64,000 nt of DNA, from positions 2,477,001 through 2,541,000 of the forward strand of contig NZ_QUQO01000001.1 of assembly GCF_003399445.1 (NCBI RefSeq), in the 5' to 3' direction. Position numbers and translations under genes: made by a program. Shown piece by piece: positions 34,146 to 42,674 of this stretch. The DNA is from Parvularcula marina. Its GTDB lineage: Bacteria; Pseudomonadota; Alphaproteobacteria; Caulobacterales; Parvularculaceae. The notes under the pieces are model-generated. The model made no database searches and was not told the origin of the DNA. It saw nothing but the letters and a program-made list of their open reading frames with translations. Numbering within the stretch: the first letter of the stretch is position 1; the number at the start of each line of letters is the position of its first letter.

Positions 34146-36040
34146 GACTTGTCCTCCGTGACGCCGCGATCAAGCGTGATCTGGCCGACCTGACCGGCCG
34201 CAGGACGCGGCTTTTGGGCCGGCTGGGCGCCGGGCTGTCCGCGCCGGAGATCAGAGACCTTGCGCAGATAATCTTCGCGGTTGGAGACAGCGATTTTGCG
34301 ATCCTTGATGATCATGACCTTGTCGGCCGCATTGATCAGGCGAAGGTCGTGTGTCGCGATAATGGCCGTCAACGGACGGTCACTCTGCGGCGCTCGTGCA
34401 AGGTCACCGAAGAACTTCATCAGCTCAGCGGCAAGATTGGCATCAAGGTGAGCCGTCGGCTCATCGAGCAGGAGCAGGGCGGGTTCTGCAAACATCGCCC
34501 GGGCGAGTCCGACAATCTGGCGTTGACCTGCGGAGAGGTGGACCCCGCCTTCGCCGATTGGCGTGTCATAGCCTTTGGGCAGGGTCAGGATCATGTCATG
34601 CGCACCGATCCTACGGGCGGCCGTGAAGACTTCTTCCGGGTCCGGATCGGTAAAGCGTGAGATGTTCTCAAAGACAGTGCCGGTGAGCAGTTCCACATGC
34701 TGCGGCAGGTAGCCGACATAACGGCCCCGGTCGCGCGCATCCCAGGTCGCGATGTCGCGGCCGCCGAGGCGGGCGGAGCCGTGATGAGCTGGCCAAGCGC
34801 CTGCGCAGGATTGCAGGAAGGAGGTCTTACCTGAGCCTGACGGCCCGAGAAGGGCGACGATGGTGCCCGGCTCAAAGTCGAGGCTCATCTGCGGCAGGAG
34901 AGGTTTGTCCGCCCCCGGAACGCCGACCGAGAACTCCTCAAATTTGAGGACAGGTTCCGGCCGCGGCATGGCGGTCACGGTATCGTGCTCAAGCGGGACG
35001 GAGCCTTCTGCAGAAGAGTCGATCCACTCCTTGAGCTCTTTCCAGCTGCGACCGGCCATGATGACTTGGCGCCAGATGGCAACCGTCTGGTCGATCGGCG
35101 CAAGGCCGCGACCCATGATGATCGAGCCCGCGATGATCGTGCCCGGCGTCACCTGACCGGAAACTGCGAGTGCGGCACCGGTGCCGAGAATGCCGACCTG
35201 AAGGATCTGACGCAGCGAGCGGGTTGAGGCTGACATGTAGGTCGACTTGGCCATCGACTCGACATTGCCGTCAGCCGCATCGCGGCGAAGTTTTTGCCAG
35301 TGGCCAACCGCCCGGTCGCTCATGCCCATCGAGACGATGGCAGCACGCTGACGAACAAGGTGCGAAAGGTGGTTCTGCGCGCGTTGATCGCGCTTGCCAG
35401 CTTCCTGAACGGACTCACGGCTCATCTTGTCGGTGACAACAGCCAGCACGAGAAGCATCCCAGCGCCGATTGTACCGAAGGCGCCGAGGACAGGGTGGAT
35501 CAACCAGAGAATGCCAAGGAAGAAAACAACAAAGGGAATGTCGAACAGTGGGGCGAGGGCACCTTGCATCATCAGTGTCTGAAGACGGGACAGGTTACCG
35601 ACGGCGTTCACCGTCTCTGTCGAGGTCGTGCTCGCAGAGGCAAGACCGCGGCGCAGGGTCAGGCCATCAAGCGCTTGACCCATATACTGGCCAGCCCGTG
35701 TCAGGGTCCGGCGGCGGCCGCCATCGGCAGCAATGTAAATGAGGAGCAGGAAGACAGCGATAATACTGAGGACGATCAGCGTCTCATAAGAGCCTGACGA
35801 CATCACGCGGTCATAGACCTGCAGCATGTACATCGGGCTGATCAGGAACAGGAGGTTCGTGATCACTGAAAAGCCAAAGACCGTCCAGAAATAGCGCCGC
35901 ATCTGCTTTTCAAGCTTCCGGCTGGGCTTTTCATCACCGGGAAGAGATTCGATGCCGCGCAGGTCATCACTCTCGGCGCCATTTGTCGGCGTCACAGCCG
36001 CAGGCGTTGTATCCGTCATCATAGGACGTTCTTCACTCAT
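34142..36040 (-). CDS. Type I secretion ABC transporter (permease plus ATPase)
   Basis: A 632-residue half-transporter. Six membrane segments lie in about residues 50-350, including FSVITNLLFLISPMYMLQVY. The ATPase has Walker A LLGPSGSGKTSF, the signature LSAGQRQ and Walker B ALLLLDEPTAHLD. The PrtD/RsaD-like subtype lacks an N-terminal C39 peptidase domain, so the substrate should carry an uncleaved C-terminal signal. It powers export across both membranes with the HlyD and TolC partners downstream. The C-terminal tail is Pro/Arg-rich. No RTX-type substrate gene is seen nearby. Confidence 0.93.
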   Translation of the reverse strand: MSEERPMMTDTTPAAVTPTNGAESDDLRGIESLPGDEKPSRKLEKQMRRYFWTVFGFSVITNLLFLISPMYMLQVYDRVMSSGSYETLIVLSIIAVFLLLIYIAADGGRRRTLTRAGQYMGQALDGLTLRRGLASASTTSTETVNAVGNLSRLQTLMMQGALAPLFDIPFVVFFLGILWLIHPVLGAFGTIGAGMLLVLAVVTDKMSRESVQEAGKRDQRAQNHLSHLVRQRAAIVSMGMSDRAVGHWQKLRRDAADGNVESMAKSTYMSASTRSLRQILQVGILGTGAALAVSGQVTPGTIIAGSIIMGRGLAPIDQTVAIWRQVIMAGRSWKELKEWIDSSAEGSVPLEHDTVTAMPRPEPVLKFEEFSVGVPGADKPLLPQMSLDFEPGTIVALLGPSGSGKTSFLQSCAGAWPAHHGSARLGGRDIATWDARDRGRYVGYLPQHVELLTGTVFENISRFTDPDPEEVFTAARRIGAHDMILTLPKGYDTPIGEGGVHLSAGQRQIVGLARAMFAEPALLLLDEPTAHLDANLAAELMKFFGDLARAPQSDRPLTAIIATHDLRLINAADKVMIIKDRKIAVSNREDYLRKVSDLRRGQPGAQPAQKPRPAAGQVGQITLDRGVTEDKS

Positions 36041-36217
36041 GTCCGCTCACTCTCCCCACCGATCAGCATGCTAGCCGATCGGGTTCAGTCAAAAAAGAGG
36101 CGGCGTAGCAATAACTTGCCAGTCTCGCGTGTGCGAAGTGGATGCGAAGGAGCTGCATCCAGTCTGCCCCCGAAAGTCTATGGCCGCGCAATCTCCGGAA
36201 CGCAAATGTCGTGCCGG
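36041..36217. promoter_or_regulatory. Intergenic region between phoD and the type I secretion operon
   Basis: A 177-base gap in which both neighbours are on the minus strand. It must hold the promoter of the secretion operon's ABC gene upstream region (at the 36041 side) and the end of phoD. CCGATC and GATCGG flank an AGCATGCT palindrome at about 36058-36081. I see no gene here and no convincing promoter. Confidence 0.35.
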
Positions 36218-37933
36218 TTAATGTGCAGCGAATACAACGCGCTCCTTAAACCCAAGACCCCGTTTGGCCCCGAATTCGACCGAACCGCCGCGCCGAATGA
36301 GATCAAGCGAGGCAACTGTGGTGGCTTCATACTGGGGCGACAGGATCGTTGAAAGGCCGACATAGTCGACACGTCCTTCATCCCCGTTAAGCTCGAGCGT
36401 GAAATATCCATGGTGAAGCGGATCATGGAAACGGACGTCGCGGTTCTCCTTTCTGAGAAGGAGAGAATAGTCAAAAGCCGCCGTGCCGAGATATTTCGAG
36501 CCGCCCGGCGAGGTGACCGACGTGGTGCCGAGCTCAACACCCATCCGCGTGTCATCATCAGCGTAGAGGTCATTGCCCCAGGCTTCATGCGTGTCGCCCG
36601 TCAGGACGATCAGGTCGCGGGCGCCTGCTGAGCGGGCGACATTATAGAAGCGCTCGCGAGCGGCAGGGTATCCATCCCACGCATCAAGATTATAGGGCAG
36701 GCCAAGGGTCGAGAATTCGATGAAAGCGCGGACCTGATCCCATTCTTTCTCCAGCTCGACGATTTTCTCTTCGCTGACCCGGTCTTTGAGGTTCGGGGCA
36801 AAGACCCGCGCCATAATGATCTGGTTGGCGACGACCCGCCATGTCTGGCCGGCCGCAACGGAGCGTTTGAAGACCTTCTCGAAATAATCGAGCTGCACCC
36901 GGCCCATCATTTCGCGGGAGGGATTATTGAGCACTTCGCGTTTGAAACGCTCGATGTCCTCAGGCGTTTTCAGGCCGGGGACAATTTCGGAATATTCAAG
37001 CTGCTGGCCGCGCGCAAAAAGGCGCGTCTCGATTGCGGACAGCGAGAGGAAGCCGCCCCAGTCAAAATCGCGGAACAGGGCTTCGCGGCTCTTGCCGGGC
37101 TCGGGCTCGCGGACCGGCATCCATTCATAATAGGCAATCAGCGCCGCGGTCCGGCGGTCATCCCAAGTGCCTTCACTGTCAGGCTGGTGGTTCTGGGCGC
37201 CGCCTTCCCAGGAATTGTTCGACGTCTCATGGTCATCCCAGATCGGAATGATCGGATGCATGGCATGGGCTGCGCGAGAGCCGGGGTCGGCTTTATACTG
37301 AGCATGGCGTTTGCGGTAATCGTCGAGCGTGACGATCTCATGCAGGGGGGAGTGGTCACGCCCAAGCTCGCGGCCCGTGTCGCCGCCGTAAGCATCGGAG
37401 CTATATTCATAGATATAGTCGCCCAGATGGATCATCGCATCGATGTCGTCGCGGCGGGCCATGTGGTCGTAAGCATTGAAATAGCCGAACGGGTAGTTCG
37501 AGCAGGACATGACCGCGAATTTCACCGCCTCGGCATTCTCCGGCAATGTCCGTGTGCGGCCTGTCGGGGAAGTCTCGCCGGCGGCAAGGAAGCGGTAGAA
37601 ATAGGTGCGGCCGGGCTCAAGCGCGTCGGGGACGACTTTCACCGTATGGTCGCGGGCAGGGGAGGCCTCTGTCGCGATGGTCCTGATGATCTGGCCGAAG
37701 GCGGGATCGGCGGCGATCTCGACGGTGACGGGAAGCGTGCCCTGATCCTCGGTCGTCACGCGGGTCCAGAGAACGACACTCTCCCGCGCCGGATCGCCTG
37801 AGGCGACCCCATGCCGGAAGGCTGCGCTGGTCGCCGGGGCGAGCCCCGTGAACATTTTGCCGCCCGTACTGGCGCAGGCAGAGAGCCCGCCTGCCAATGT
37901 GCCCATCAGGGCCTGACGCCGTGAAATCCGCAT
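36218..37933 (-). CDS. PhoD-like alkaline phosphatase/phosphodiesterase, Tat-exported
   Basis: A 571-residue enzyme from ATG 37933, supported by GGAGG eight bases upstream. It starts with a Tat-type signal (RISRRQALMG, then a Gly/Ala-rich stretch). The N-terminal beta domain (SGDPARESVVLWTRV) is followed by the PhoD catalytic core: SCSNYPFGYFNAYDHMA, MIHLGDYIYEY, PIWDDHETSNN and LTGDTHEAW. It hydrolyses phosphodiesters in the periplasm or outside, using metal ions. It diverges from the polyamine operon with a 269-base gap between starts. Confidence 0.93.
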   Translation of the reverse strand: MRISRRQALMGTLAGGLSACASTGGKMFTGLAPATSAAFRHGVASGDPARESVVLWTRVTTEDQGTLPVTVEIAADPAFGQIIRTIATEASPARDHTVKVVPDALEPGRTYFYRFLAAGETSPTGRTRTLPENAEAVKFAVMSCSNYPFGYFNAYDHMARRDDIDAMIHLGDYIYEYSSDAYGGDTGRELGRDHSPLHEIVTLDDYRKRHAQYKADPGSRAAHAMHPIIPIWDDHETSNNSWEGGAQNHQPDSEGTWDDRRTAALIAYYEWMPVREPEPGKSREALFRDFDWGGFLSLSAIETRLFARGQQLEYSEIVPGLKTPEDIERFKREVLNNPSREMMGRVQLDYFEKVFKRSVAAGQTWRVVANQIIMARVFAPNLKDRVSEEKIVELEKEWDQVRAFIEFSTLGLPYNLDAWDGYPAARERFYNVARSAGARDLIVLTGDTHEAWGNDLYADDDTRMGVELGTTSVTSPGGSKYLGTAAFDYSLLLRKENRDVRFHDPLHHGYFTLELNGDEGRVDYVGLSTILSPQYEATTVASLDLIRRGGSVEFGAKRGLGFKERVVFAAH

Positions 37934-38100
37934 GAAACCGTCCTCCCGAAACTGCCTTCTTTTAAGCAGCCCTTTGTGTCGGTTTGGCAACAAAAGGGGC
38001 ATCGGGACAGCCCTCTATGCGGTGCGGAATGGAAATCTTTTCGGCGATCTCTTTACATGGGCTGTCGTCATCTATATCTGGCCGCTTCGCCGCGACCCGA

Positions 38101-38202
38101 TTAACGTCCGGAGGACGCCCCTCAGGGGGACGGCGCTTTTTGTTGAATGGTGGTCAGGGTGCCCTCGCGCAGTAGCCACTGTCCAAAAGGAGGCCCCATG
38201 AG
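38101..38202 (+). promoter_or_regulatory. Structured leader before the ornithine decarboxylase gene (candidate speF-type leader)
   Basis: CGTCC (38105-38109) can pair with GGACG at 38113-38117 or with GGACG at 38128-38132, so two folds exclude each other. A CCCC/GGGG hairpin lies between, and TTTTT (38137-38141) follows, as in an attenuator. A strong AAAGGAGG site (about 38185-38192) comes before the gene. A conserved speF leader RNA is known upstream of alphaproteobacterial ornithine decarboxylase genes; I cannot confirm membership by eye. Confidence 0.45.
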
Positions 38203-38233
38203 GTGGACCAATTTCATAGTTCCCAACACGTAG
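38198..38233 (+). CDS. Short overlapping reading frame at the ornithine decarboxylase start
   Basis: ATG 38198 lies five bases after the strong AAGGAGG site and opens an 11-codon frame (MRWTNFIVPNT, stop TAG 38231-38233). The decarboxylase GTG at 38203 is in another frame, ten bases from the same site. Ribosomes could start at either, so the short frame may reduce or time expression of the enzyme. Whether it is translated is unknown. Confidence 0.35.
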   Translation: MRWTNFIVPNT

Positions 38234-39375
38234 TTCGTGCGCTTGCGCCGTCGAACCCGGTTCTGTGTCAACGCCCCCATGCCGCCACGCGCGCGGCCCG
38301 GTGGTTCGTGGACAATTTCCCGGGCAAGACTTTCTATGCCGTAAAAGCCAACCCTGACCGGGTGATGCTGAACGCTATCCGCGCCGGCGGTGTCGAGCAT
38401 TTCGACGTTGCCAGCCTCGTTGAGGTGCGTGCGGTCCGCGCGCAGTTCCCGGATGCGACGCTTGCTTTCATGAACCCGGTCAAATCGTCCGAGGCGATCC
38501 GGGAGGCTTATTTCGAGCATGGCGTGCGGATCTATTCGCTCGACTGCGAGAGTGAGCTGACCAAGATCATGGCAGCGACCGACAATGCCCGCGACCTGAC
38601 TCTTTGCGTCCGGCTGGGTGTCGACAACTCTAACGCCAAAGTCTCGCTCGGCCGGAAATTCGGTGCGCGCGGTCATGCGGCGCCGGAGCTGCTGCGCCAT
38701 ACCCGTCTGCTCGCGCACAAGCTTGGGCTCTGCTTCCATGTGGGCAGCCAGACGCTCGATCCGACAGCTTATGTCCGGGCGCTCGATATGGTCGAGCAGG
38801 TCGTGATCCAGTCAGGCGTGCTCGTTGATGTCGTCGATGTCGGCGGCGGCTTCCCTGCGCGCTATCCGGATATGGAACCCGAAGCCATGTCGCGCTTCGT
38901 TGAAGAGATCGAAGCCCGCTTCGAGACTTTCCTTTCGACGGACACGACCGAGCTGTGGTGCGAGCCGGGCCGGGCACTGGTCGCAGAAGCGACCAGCCTG
39001 ATCGTCCGTGTGGAAAGCCAGCGCGACTTTGACCTCTATATCAATGATGGGGTCTACGGCACGCTTTATGATGCCGGCCACCTTGGCTGGCGGTTCCCGG
39101 CAAAAACGCTGGGCCGCGACGGCATGGCTGCGCCTTTCCGGTTTTATGGTCCGACCTGTGATGACGCGGACCACATGCCGGGCCCGTTCTTCCTGCCGGC
39201 TGAAACCAGCCCCGGCGACTTTATCGAGATTGGCATGCTGGGCGCCTATGGGCGCACAATGGCCGGTCATTTTAACGGATACGGATCGTACATCGAAGTG
39301 ACATGTACGGACGATCCTTTTGGTACCATCTTTCTGCCGGCCGATACGGAGAGCCGGGTGGAGGTCTCCCAATGA
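38203..39375 (+). CDS. Ornithine/lysine-type decarboxylase (fold III PLP enzyme)
   Basis: A 390-residue alanine-racemase-fold decarboxylase. The PLP lysine is K48 in FYAVKANP, a glycine-rich stretch is VDVGGGFPARYP, the WCEPGRALVAEAT segment binds the PLP phosphate, and Cys319 in GPTCDDAD corresponds to the catalytic cysteine of ornithine decarboxylase. It makes putrescine from ornithine; lysine may also be used, as in some relatives. GTG 38203 is the best start by homology. It overlaps the next gene (ATGA), in a spermidine operon. Confidence 0.92.
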   Translation: MDQFHSSQHVVRALAPSNPVLCQRPHAATRAARWFVDNFPGKTFYAVKANPDRVMLNAIRAGGVEHFDVASLVEVRAVRAQFPDATLAFMNPVKSSEAIREAYFEHGVRIYSLDCESELTKIMAATDNARDLTLCVRLGVDNSNAKVSLGRKFGARGHAAPELLRHTRLLAHKLGLCFHVGSQTLDPTAYVRALDMVEQVVIQSGVLVDVVDVGGGFPARYPDMEPEAMSRFVEEIEARFETFLSTDTTELWCEPGRALVAEATSLIVRVESQRDFDLYINDGVYGTLYDAGHLGWRFPAKTLGRDGMAAPFRFYGPTCDDADHMPGPFFLPAETSPGDFIEIGMLGAYGRTMAGHFNGYGSYIEVTCTDDPFGTIFLPADTESRVEVSQ

Positions 39376-39833
39376 GCCAGGTTCTGCAATTCCCAACCGA
39401 AGTCGCCAATGATGAACTTGGCCAGCCGCTTGATCATTTCATCGAGCGGGACGGTAAGAAATATGCGGGCACGCATCTGACCATCGACCTCTATGGCGCC
39501 GAAGGGCTGACCGACAAGGCGCGGATGGAAAAGGCGTTCAAGCAATGCGTTGAAGAATGCGGCGCAACGCTTCTGCACATGCATCTTCACACCTTCCTGC
39601 CGTCGGGCGGGCTGTCGGGCGTGGCTGTCCTCGCGGAGAGCCACATCTCGGTCCACACCTGGCCGGAAGCCAATTACGCGGCCTTTGACGTCTTCATGTG
39701 CGGCGATGCCAAGCCTGAGCGGGCAATCGGCATTCTGCAGAATGCCTTCAAAGCCGAGAATGTCAGTGTGGGAACGCATCTGCGCGGTGACCGCATTGAA
39801 GAAATGCTCAGCGATGAGGCGGCGTCCCTGTGA
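39372..39833 (+). CDS. speD: S-adenosylmethionine decarboxylase proenzyme
   Basis: A 153-residue protein from ATG 39372, overlapping the decarboxylase stop. The self-cleavage motif AESHISVHTWPE places the pyruvoyl-forming Ser at 90. Other landmarks are GTHLTIDLYGAEGL and FDVFMCGDAKPE. Processing would yield a pyruvoyl enzyme that makes decarboxylated AdoMet, the aminopropyl donor for the next enzyme. The N-terminal extension of about 25 residues is longer than in the minimal bacterial type. Its stop overlaps the speE start. Confidence 0.95.
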   Translation: MSQVLQFPTEVANDELGQPLDHFIERDGKKYAGTHLTIDLYGAEGLTDKARMEKAFKQCVEECGATLLHMHLHTFLPSGGLSGVAVLAESHISVHTWPEANYAAFDVFMCGDAKPERAIGILQNAFKAENVSVGTHLRGDRIEEMLSDEAASL

Positions 39834-40717
39834 GCCGCTTCATTTTCGAAATCGACGGGCAGAAATGGTTCAAGGAGCAGGTGACCGATGAGATCGGTCA
39901 CTCGCTTCGTATCGACAACATCCTTTTCGAAGGGGAAGTCGATCACCAGCACCTGATCGTTTTTGAAAATGAAGTCTTCGGACGGCTTTTCGCGCTTGAG
40001 GGCTTCATTCAGGTCTCAACGCGCGATGAGTTCATCTATCACGAGATGCTCGTCCATGTGCCGCTGTTCGCCCATGGCAACGCGAAACGCGTGCTCGTCA
40101 TTGGCGGCGGTGATGGCGGCGCGATCCGCGAAGTCTTCCGTCATCAGACGGTCGAGCATTGCACCATGGTCGAGATCGAAGGCTCGGTTGTCGATTTCTC
40201 CAAAGAATGGTTCCCGACGATTTCGGACGGGGCGTTCGATGATCCGCGCCTCAACCTCGTGATCGCGGACGGCGCGAAATTCGTGAAGGACACGGACCAG
40301 AAGTTCGACGTCATCCTTGTCGATTCAACCGACCCTGTTGGCCCCGGCAAAGTCCTCTTCACCGAAGAGTTCTATCGCGACTGCCGCCCCTGCCTCACAG
40401 AGGAGGGCATCATGATTACGCAATGCGGTCTGCCCTTCTTGCAGCCGAATGAGCTGCGCACCGCTTATCTGAACCAGAAGGCCAGTTTTGAGGCCCCTAC
40501 ATTCTACTCGATTGCGGTCCCGGCCTATTCGGGGGGAATCATGACGCTCGGTTTTGCGCGGGCCGGAGGGGAAAATCCGGACCTTGAGACCCTCAGCGAA
40601 CGTGTAAAATCCGCAAACATTCATCCTTTCAGATATTACTCTGCGGCGGCCCATCAGGGGGCATTTGCCCTGCCGGCCTATATTTCTCACATTCTAGACA
40701 CTGGCGAATTTGGCTGA
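39830..40717 (+). CDS. speE: Spermidine synthase
   Basis: A 295-residue aminopropyltransferase. It shows VLVIGGGDGGAIREVFRH (AdoMet-type nucleotide loop), VDSTDPVGPGKVLF (catalytic region), and TQCGLPFLQPNEL. It joins the aminopropyl group of decarboxylated AdoMet to putrescine. The start is GTG 39830, inside the TGA of speD. It closes the three-gene polyamine operon. A 7-bp inverted repeat without a T run lies about 70 bases after its stop. Confidence 0.95.
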   Translation: MSRFIFEIDGQKWFKEQVTDEIGHSLRIDNILFEGEVDHQHLIVFENEVFGRLFALEGFIQVSTRDEFIYHEMLVHVPLFAHGNAKRVLVIGGGDGGAIREVFRHQTVEHCTMVEIEGSVVDFSKEWFPTISDGAFDDPRLNLVIADGAKFVKDTDQKFDVILVDSTDPVGPGKVLFTEEFYRDCRPCLTEEGIMITQCGLPFLQPNELRTAYLNQKASFEAPTFYSIAVPAYSGGIMTLGFARAGGENPDLETLSERVKSANIHPFRYYSAAAHQGAFALPAYISHILDTGEFG

Positions 40718-40786
40718 GGGATCAGGCGGTTGCCTTGTTTCAGCCTCGACTCGTGACGATTACGGATGTAGTTGCCCAATTACAAC

Positions 40787-40808
40787 AGCTCTTGCGCTTG
40801 AAAGAGCT
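40787..40808 (+). repeat. Inverted repeat after speE
   Basis: AGCTCTT (40787-40793) and AAGAGCT (40802-40808) form a 7-base stem with an 8-base loop, between speE and the next gene. No T run follows. It could be a weak terminator or part of the leader of the downstream gene. Confidence 0.4.
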
Positions 40809-40857
40809 ATACCCTGCGACAAAGTGATATGCATCGGCAGATGATGGGGAAAAGATA

Positions 40858-41283
40858 ATGTCACAAGACACAGGATCAGACGACGTTCCTTCAGGGAAGA
40901 CAGCGTCTTCTAAAGGACAGGCATGGAGCCTGATTGGTCCAGTTACCGCTGCTTTCGCACTTGTGGTCACCGCGGCAGCTGTTGCCGCGTACCGTTTCGG
41001 TGAAGGCATCGTCTATATCGGCGATCGCACGATCAGCGAGATGAATTTCGTAGAAGTCACCGGCGGTGCCGCTCTTGGCGTGCTGGGTGCGCTGGCAAGC
41101 GTTGGTGCAGCAGGCCTTGGCGCAGTTGTCGCGCTGGTCGCCACCATTGTGGCAACGGCGATGGGCGCCCTTGGGGTTGCTCTCGGCTCGCTGCTGGTCA
41201 TCGGTTTCGTCAGCGGCCCGATCCTGCTGGTCGTGGTGATCGGTATCCTGATCAAGCGGCGCTACTGGCCGGATGTGATCTAA
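40858..41283 (+). CDS. Hypothetical small membrane protein
   Basis: A 141-residue protein that I do not recognise. A hydrophilic Ser/Asp-rich head (about 1-25) precedes a hydrophobic segment (VTAAFALVVTAAAVAAYRF) and a long Gly/Ala/Val-rich hydrophobic region (about 68-132) that could be two or three further membrane helices, ending in KRRYWPDVI. GGGG precedes the ATG by about eight bases. It is followed by a strong terminator and stands alone. The function is unknown. Confidence 0.7.
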   Translation: MSQDTGSDDVPSGKTASSKGQAWSLIGPVTAAFALVVTAAAVAAYRFGEGIVYIGDRTISEMNFVEVTGGAALGVLGALASVGAAGLGAVVALVATIVATAMGALGVALGSLLVIGFVSGPILLVVVIGILIKRRYWPDVI

Positions 41284-41311
41284 GCTTTAGGCGCATCCAA
41301 CCTGACAGGAA

Positions 41312-42154
41312 TTACGAACCCGCCTCATCGAGGCGGGTTTTTTGTGGCAGCTTCGCAAACTGTCCGGGCTGCCCGCTCTGTTTTGCGGCGGCTGCGGTCA
41401 TCAGCTCTGACGGGTTCAGCATGGAGGCATTCCACAGCCCGATATAATCGAGCGCTTCCTTCGTCTTGTGGTCGCGGGAATAGGTGATCGCCCGTTTGCA
41501 GCCATGAACGGCCATCGGGGCTTTGGTCGCGATATCCCGGGCCATGTCTTGTGCGGCGCTGATCACATCCTCGTGTGTCTCATGGACATGATTGACGAGG
41601 CCGTAGCGCAAGGCTTCCTCGGCGCCCATCTCGCGGCCCGTATAGGCAAGCTCGCGCACCAGCCCTTCGGGCAGATGGTTGAGAAGGCGCGGGAAGGTGC
41701 CGACATCGGCCGTCATGCCGATATGGATCTCATAGACAGAGAAGGCTGCATCCTTCGTGGCCAGCCGGATGTCGCAGGCCGTGATCATGTCGACCCCGGC
41801 GCCAAGGCATTTGCCGTGAATGGCAGCAATCACCGGCACGCGCGCTTCTTCGAGGACGGTGAACGTCCTCTGCATACGGCCGACTTTCTCGATGAAGTCG
41901 AGCGGGGCGGCAGCGCCCAGTTTCGAGCGGTCGCCTGCGACCCCGGCAAAGGCGGAAAGGTCGATCCCGGCACAAAAGAGCGGACCGTTGGCGGCAATCA
42001 CGATGGCGCGGATGTCGCCGGACTTATCAAGCTCCTCGATCGCGGCAGGGAAATCCTCCCAGAAGGGAAGGGCGAGGGCGTTGCGCTTCTCGGCGCGGTC
42101 AAGCGTGAGCGTGGCGACCGGGCCGTCCGTCTCAATCGTGAATTGCTGCGTCAT
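41312..42154 (-). CDS. Crotonase/enoyl-CoA hydratase family protein
   Basis: A 280-residue crotonase-fold protein. Landmarks are LTLDRAEKRNALALPF, the oxyanion-hole segment PLFCAGIDLSAF and IHGKCLGAGVDMITACDIRL, and the DVGTFPRLLNHLPEGLVREL stretch that resembles delta(3,5)-delta(2,4)-dienoyl-CoA isomerases. It acts on acyl-CoA thioesters, by hydration or isomerisation. The C-terminal ten or so codons coincide with a terminator of the opposite gene. It overlaps the dihydrofolate reductase gene by 23 bases. Confidence 0.9.
   Translation of the reverse strand: MTQQFTIETDGPVATLTLDRAEKRNALALPFWEDFPAAIEELDKSGDIRAIVIAANGPLFCAGIDLSAFAGVAGDRSKLGAAAPLDFIEKVGRMQRTFTVLEEARVPVIAAIHGKCLGAGVDMITACDIRLATKDAAFSVYEIHIGMTADVGTFPRLLNHLPEGLVRELAYTGREMGAEEALRYGLVNHVHETHEDVISAAQDMARDIATKAPMAVHGCKRAITYSRDHKTKEALDYIGLWNASMLNPSELMTAAAAKQSGQPGQFAKLPQKTRLDEAGS
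41317..41343 (+). terminator. Intrinsic terminator after the 141-aa membrane protein gene
   Basis: AACCCGCCTC (41317-41326) pairs with GAGGCGGGTT (41330-41339) around an ATC loop, and T residues run 41338-41343. It should stop + strand transcription. The hairpin lies inside the 3' end of the convergent crotonase gene. Confidence 0.9.
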
Positions 42155-42674
42155 GTTCTGCTTCTGCCTCGCGGTCCCATTGTTCGATCACCGCAGGGTA
42201 ATCGTTCCGGTCCGAAGCGTCGATGCGACGGATCTGTTTGACCGTCCACTCATCCCGAGAAGGCAGCTCAAACATAGTGTCACCATCGATATCGGCCTCG
42301 ATCTGCGTCACATAAAGCCGCTCGGCGCGGGGGAGGGCGAGGGCGTAGATGGCAGCCCCCCCGATGACGCAGATTTCTTCCGCCGCGCCGGCGAGCAGGA
42401 TTGCTTCATCGAGGCTGTTTGCGAGCAGCACGCCTTCGGGCAGGTCGGGCCTGCCGCGCGAGATCACGATATTGAGCCGACCGGGCAAAGGCCGCCCAAG
42501 GCTGTCCCAGGTCGTCCGTCCCATGATGATGGGTTTGCCGGTCGTAATTTCCTTGAACCATTTAAGATCGTCCCGCATCCGCCAGGGAAGATCGCCTTCG
42601 CGCCCGATGACACCATTGCGGGCAATTGCCACGACGAGGCTGAGGATCGGCTCTGGAGAAATGGCCGGGATCAC
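42132..42674 (-). CDS. folA: Dihydrofolate reductase
   Basis: A 180-residue enzyme. Typical sequence: [41 protein letters not shown] and [20 protein letters not shown]. It reduces dihydrofolate to tetrahydrofolate using NADPH. The start is GTG 42674, overlapping the thyA stop (GTGA), so thyA and folA are translationally coupled. An Asp/Glu pair in the [11 protein letters not shown] region is also conserved. A short C-terminal tail is Glu/Ala-rich. Confidence 0.95.
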   Translation of the reverse strand: MIPAISPEPILSLVVAIARNGVIGREGDLPWRMRDDLKWFKEITTGKPIIMGRTTWDSLGRPLPGRLNIVISRGRPDLPEGVLLANSLDEAILLAGAAEEICVIGGAAIYALALPRAERLYVTQIEADIDGDTMFELPSRDEWTVKQIRRIDASDRNDYPAVIEQWDREAEAEHDAAIHD

